Source: JAFMJV01 sp963814315 | Lineage (GTDB): Bacteria; Chloroflexota; Limnocylindria; Limnocylindrales; CSP1-4 | Assembly: GCA_963814315.1 (NCBI GenBank) | Contig: CAWFCG010000003.1 | Location: 1-64,000, forward strand | Length of the DNA stretch: 64,000 nt | Reading direction: 5' to 3' | In this document: positions 63,759-64,000 of the stretch, piece after piece | Layout: each line of letters starts with the position of its first letter | Numbering within the stretch: the stretch's first letter is position 1 | Made by a program: the position numbers and the translations under genes | Notes under the pieces: model-generated | Told to the model about the DNA's origin: nothing | The model's database searches: none | What the model saw: only the letters and a program-made list of their open reading frames with translations

Positions 63759-64000
63759 ATGGCGGAACGCAAGCGCGCCACGAAGTCCAGGCGCAAGGAG
63801 AAGAAGAACATCCCGTCAGGGCATGTTCATATCCAGGCGACCTTCAACAATACGATCGTGACGATCACGGACCTTGGTGGTGCAGTCGTGGCTTGGGGTA
63901 GCGCCGGTACGGCTGGGTTCAAGGGCTCTCGCAAGTCCACCCCGTACGCTGCTGCCCTCGCCGCCGATGGTGCTGCCAAGCGCGCCATGGAACACGGCAT
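63759..64000 (+). CDS. rpsK: 30S ribosomal protein S11, cut by the window end
   Basis: First 80 residues of S11, the platform protein near the E site. Basic N-terminus MAERKRATKSRRKEKKNIPS, then GHVHIQATFNNTIVTITDLGG and WGSAGTAGFKGSRKSTPYAA. AGGAGAGA lies twelve bases before ATG 63759. The last 50 or so residues lie beyond the window, probably followed by rpsD and rpoA. Confidence 0.97.
   Translation, partial: MAERKRATKSRRKEKKNIPSGHVHIQATFNNTIVTITDLGGAVVAWGSAGTAGFKGSRKSTPYAAALAADGAAKRAMEHG

Overview
The window is one continuous stretch of bacterial chromosome with GC-rich coding DNA, frequent GTG and TTG starts, and Shine-Dalgarno-like sites. The 16S opening, with a GCATGAGACATGCAAGTCGAACG-type start region, and the gene neighbourhoods suggest a member of the Chloroflexota. 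That placement is tentative because no alignment could be run. The sequence carries single-base frameshifts in genes that cannot be dispensed with (rpoB, nusG, rpsE, clpC), so it probably comes from an error-prone or metagenomic assembly.

Layout: 1-2383 (minus) is a phosphonate/phosphite-type ABC transporter, phnD-phnC-phnE, full of frameshifts. 2513-6067 (minus) holds a secreted two-repeat protein, a GT87-like membrane protein and a pyrophosphate-type phosphofructokinase. From 6229 almost everything is on the plus strand: a tadA-like deaminase gene, two tRNA-Ser genes, SRP RNA, dnaX-ybaB-recR and a small membrane protein. Next come a noncoding stretch with a symmetric palindrome array, tandem rRNA promoters and a full rrn operon (16S, tRNA-Ile, tRNA-Ala, 23S, 5S; 10884-16522). 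After that lie a LysM membrane protein, mutM (minus), rpsA, clpC, radA, a PIN-TRAM protein, ispDF, cysS and rlmB.

From 31.1 kb to the end the window is a nearly complete set of ribosomal and transcription operons: tRNA-Thr, tRNA-Tyr, tRNA-Thr, tuf, rpmG, tRNA-Trp, secE, nusG, rplK, rplA, rplJ, rplL, rpoB, rpoC; then rpsL, rpsG, fusA and a second tuf; then the S10, spc and alpha operons from rpsJ to rpsK, which is cut by the window end. Many genes overlap by 1-17 bases, so translation is probably coupled. Strong sigma70-like promoters are visible before rrn, rpoBC and rpsL.

Points of interest: a TadA-locus deaminase without its catalytic glutamate; four TGCA-N5-TGCA palindromes arranged symmetrically before the rrn promoters; two tuf copies whose identity stops at the start and stop codons; amber (TAG) as the commonest stop; acidic Ala/Glu tails on S1, S17, L15 and RpoC; a serine at the RpoB rifampicin-site histidine; two remnants of one insertion-sequence family; and frameshifts that often lie next to GGATC. 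No CRISPR array, prophage or defence island was seen.
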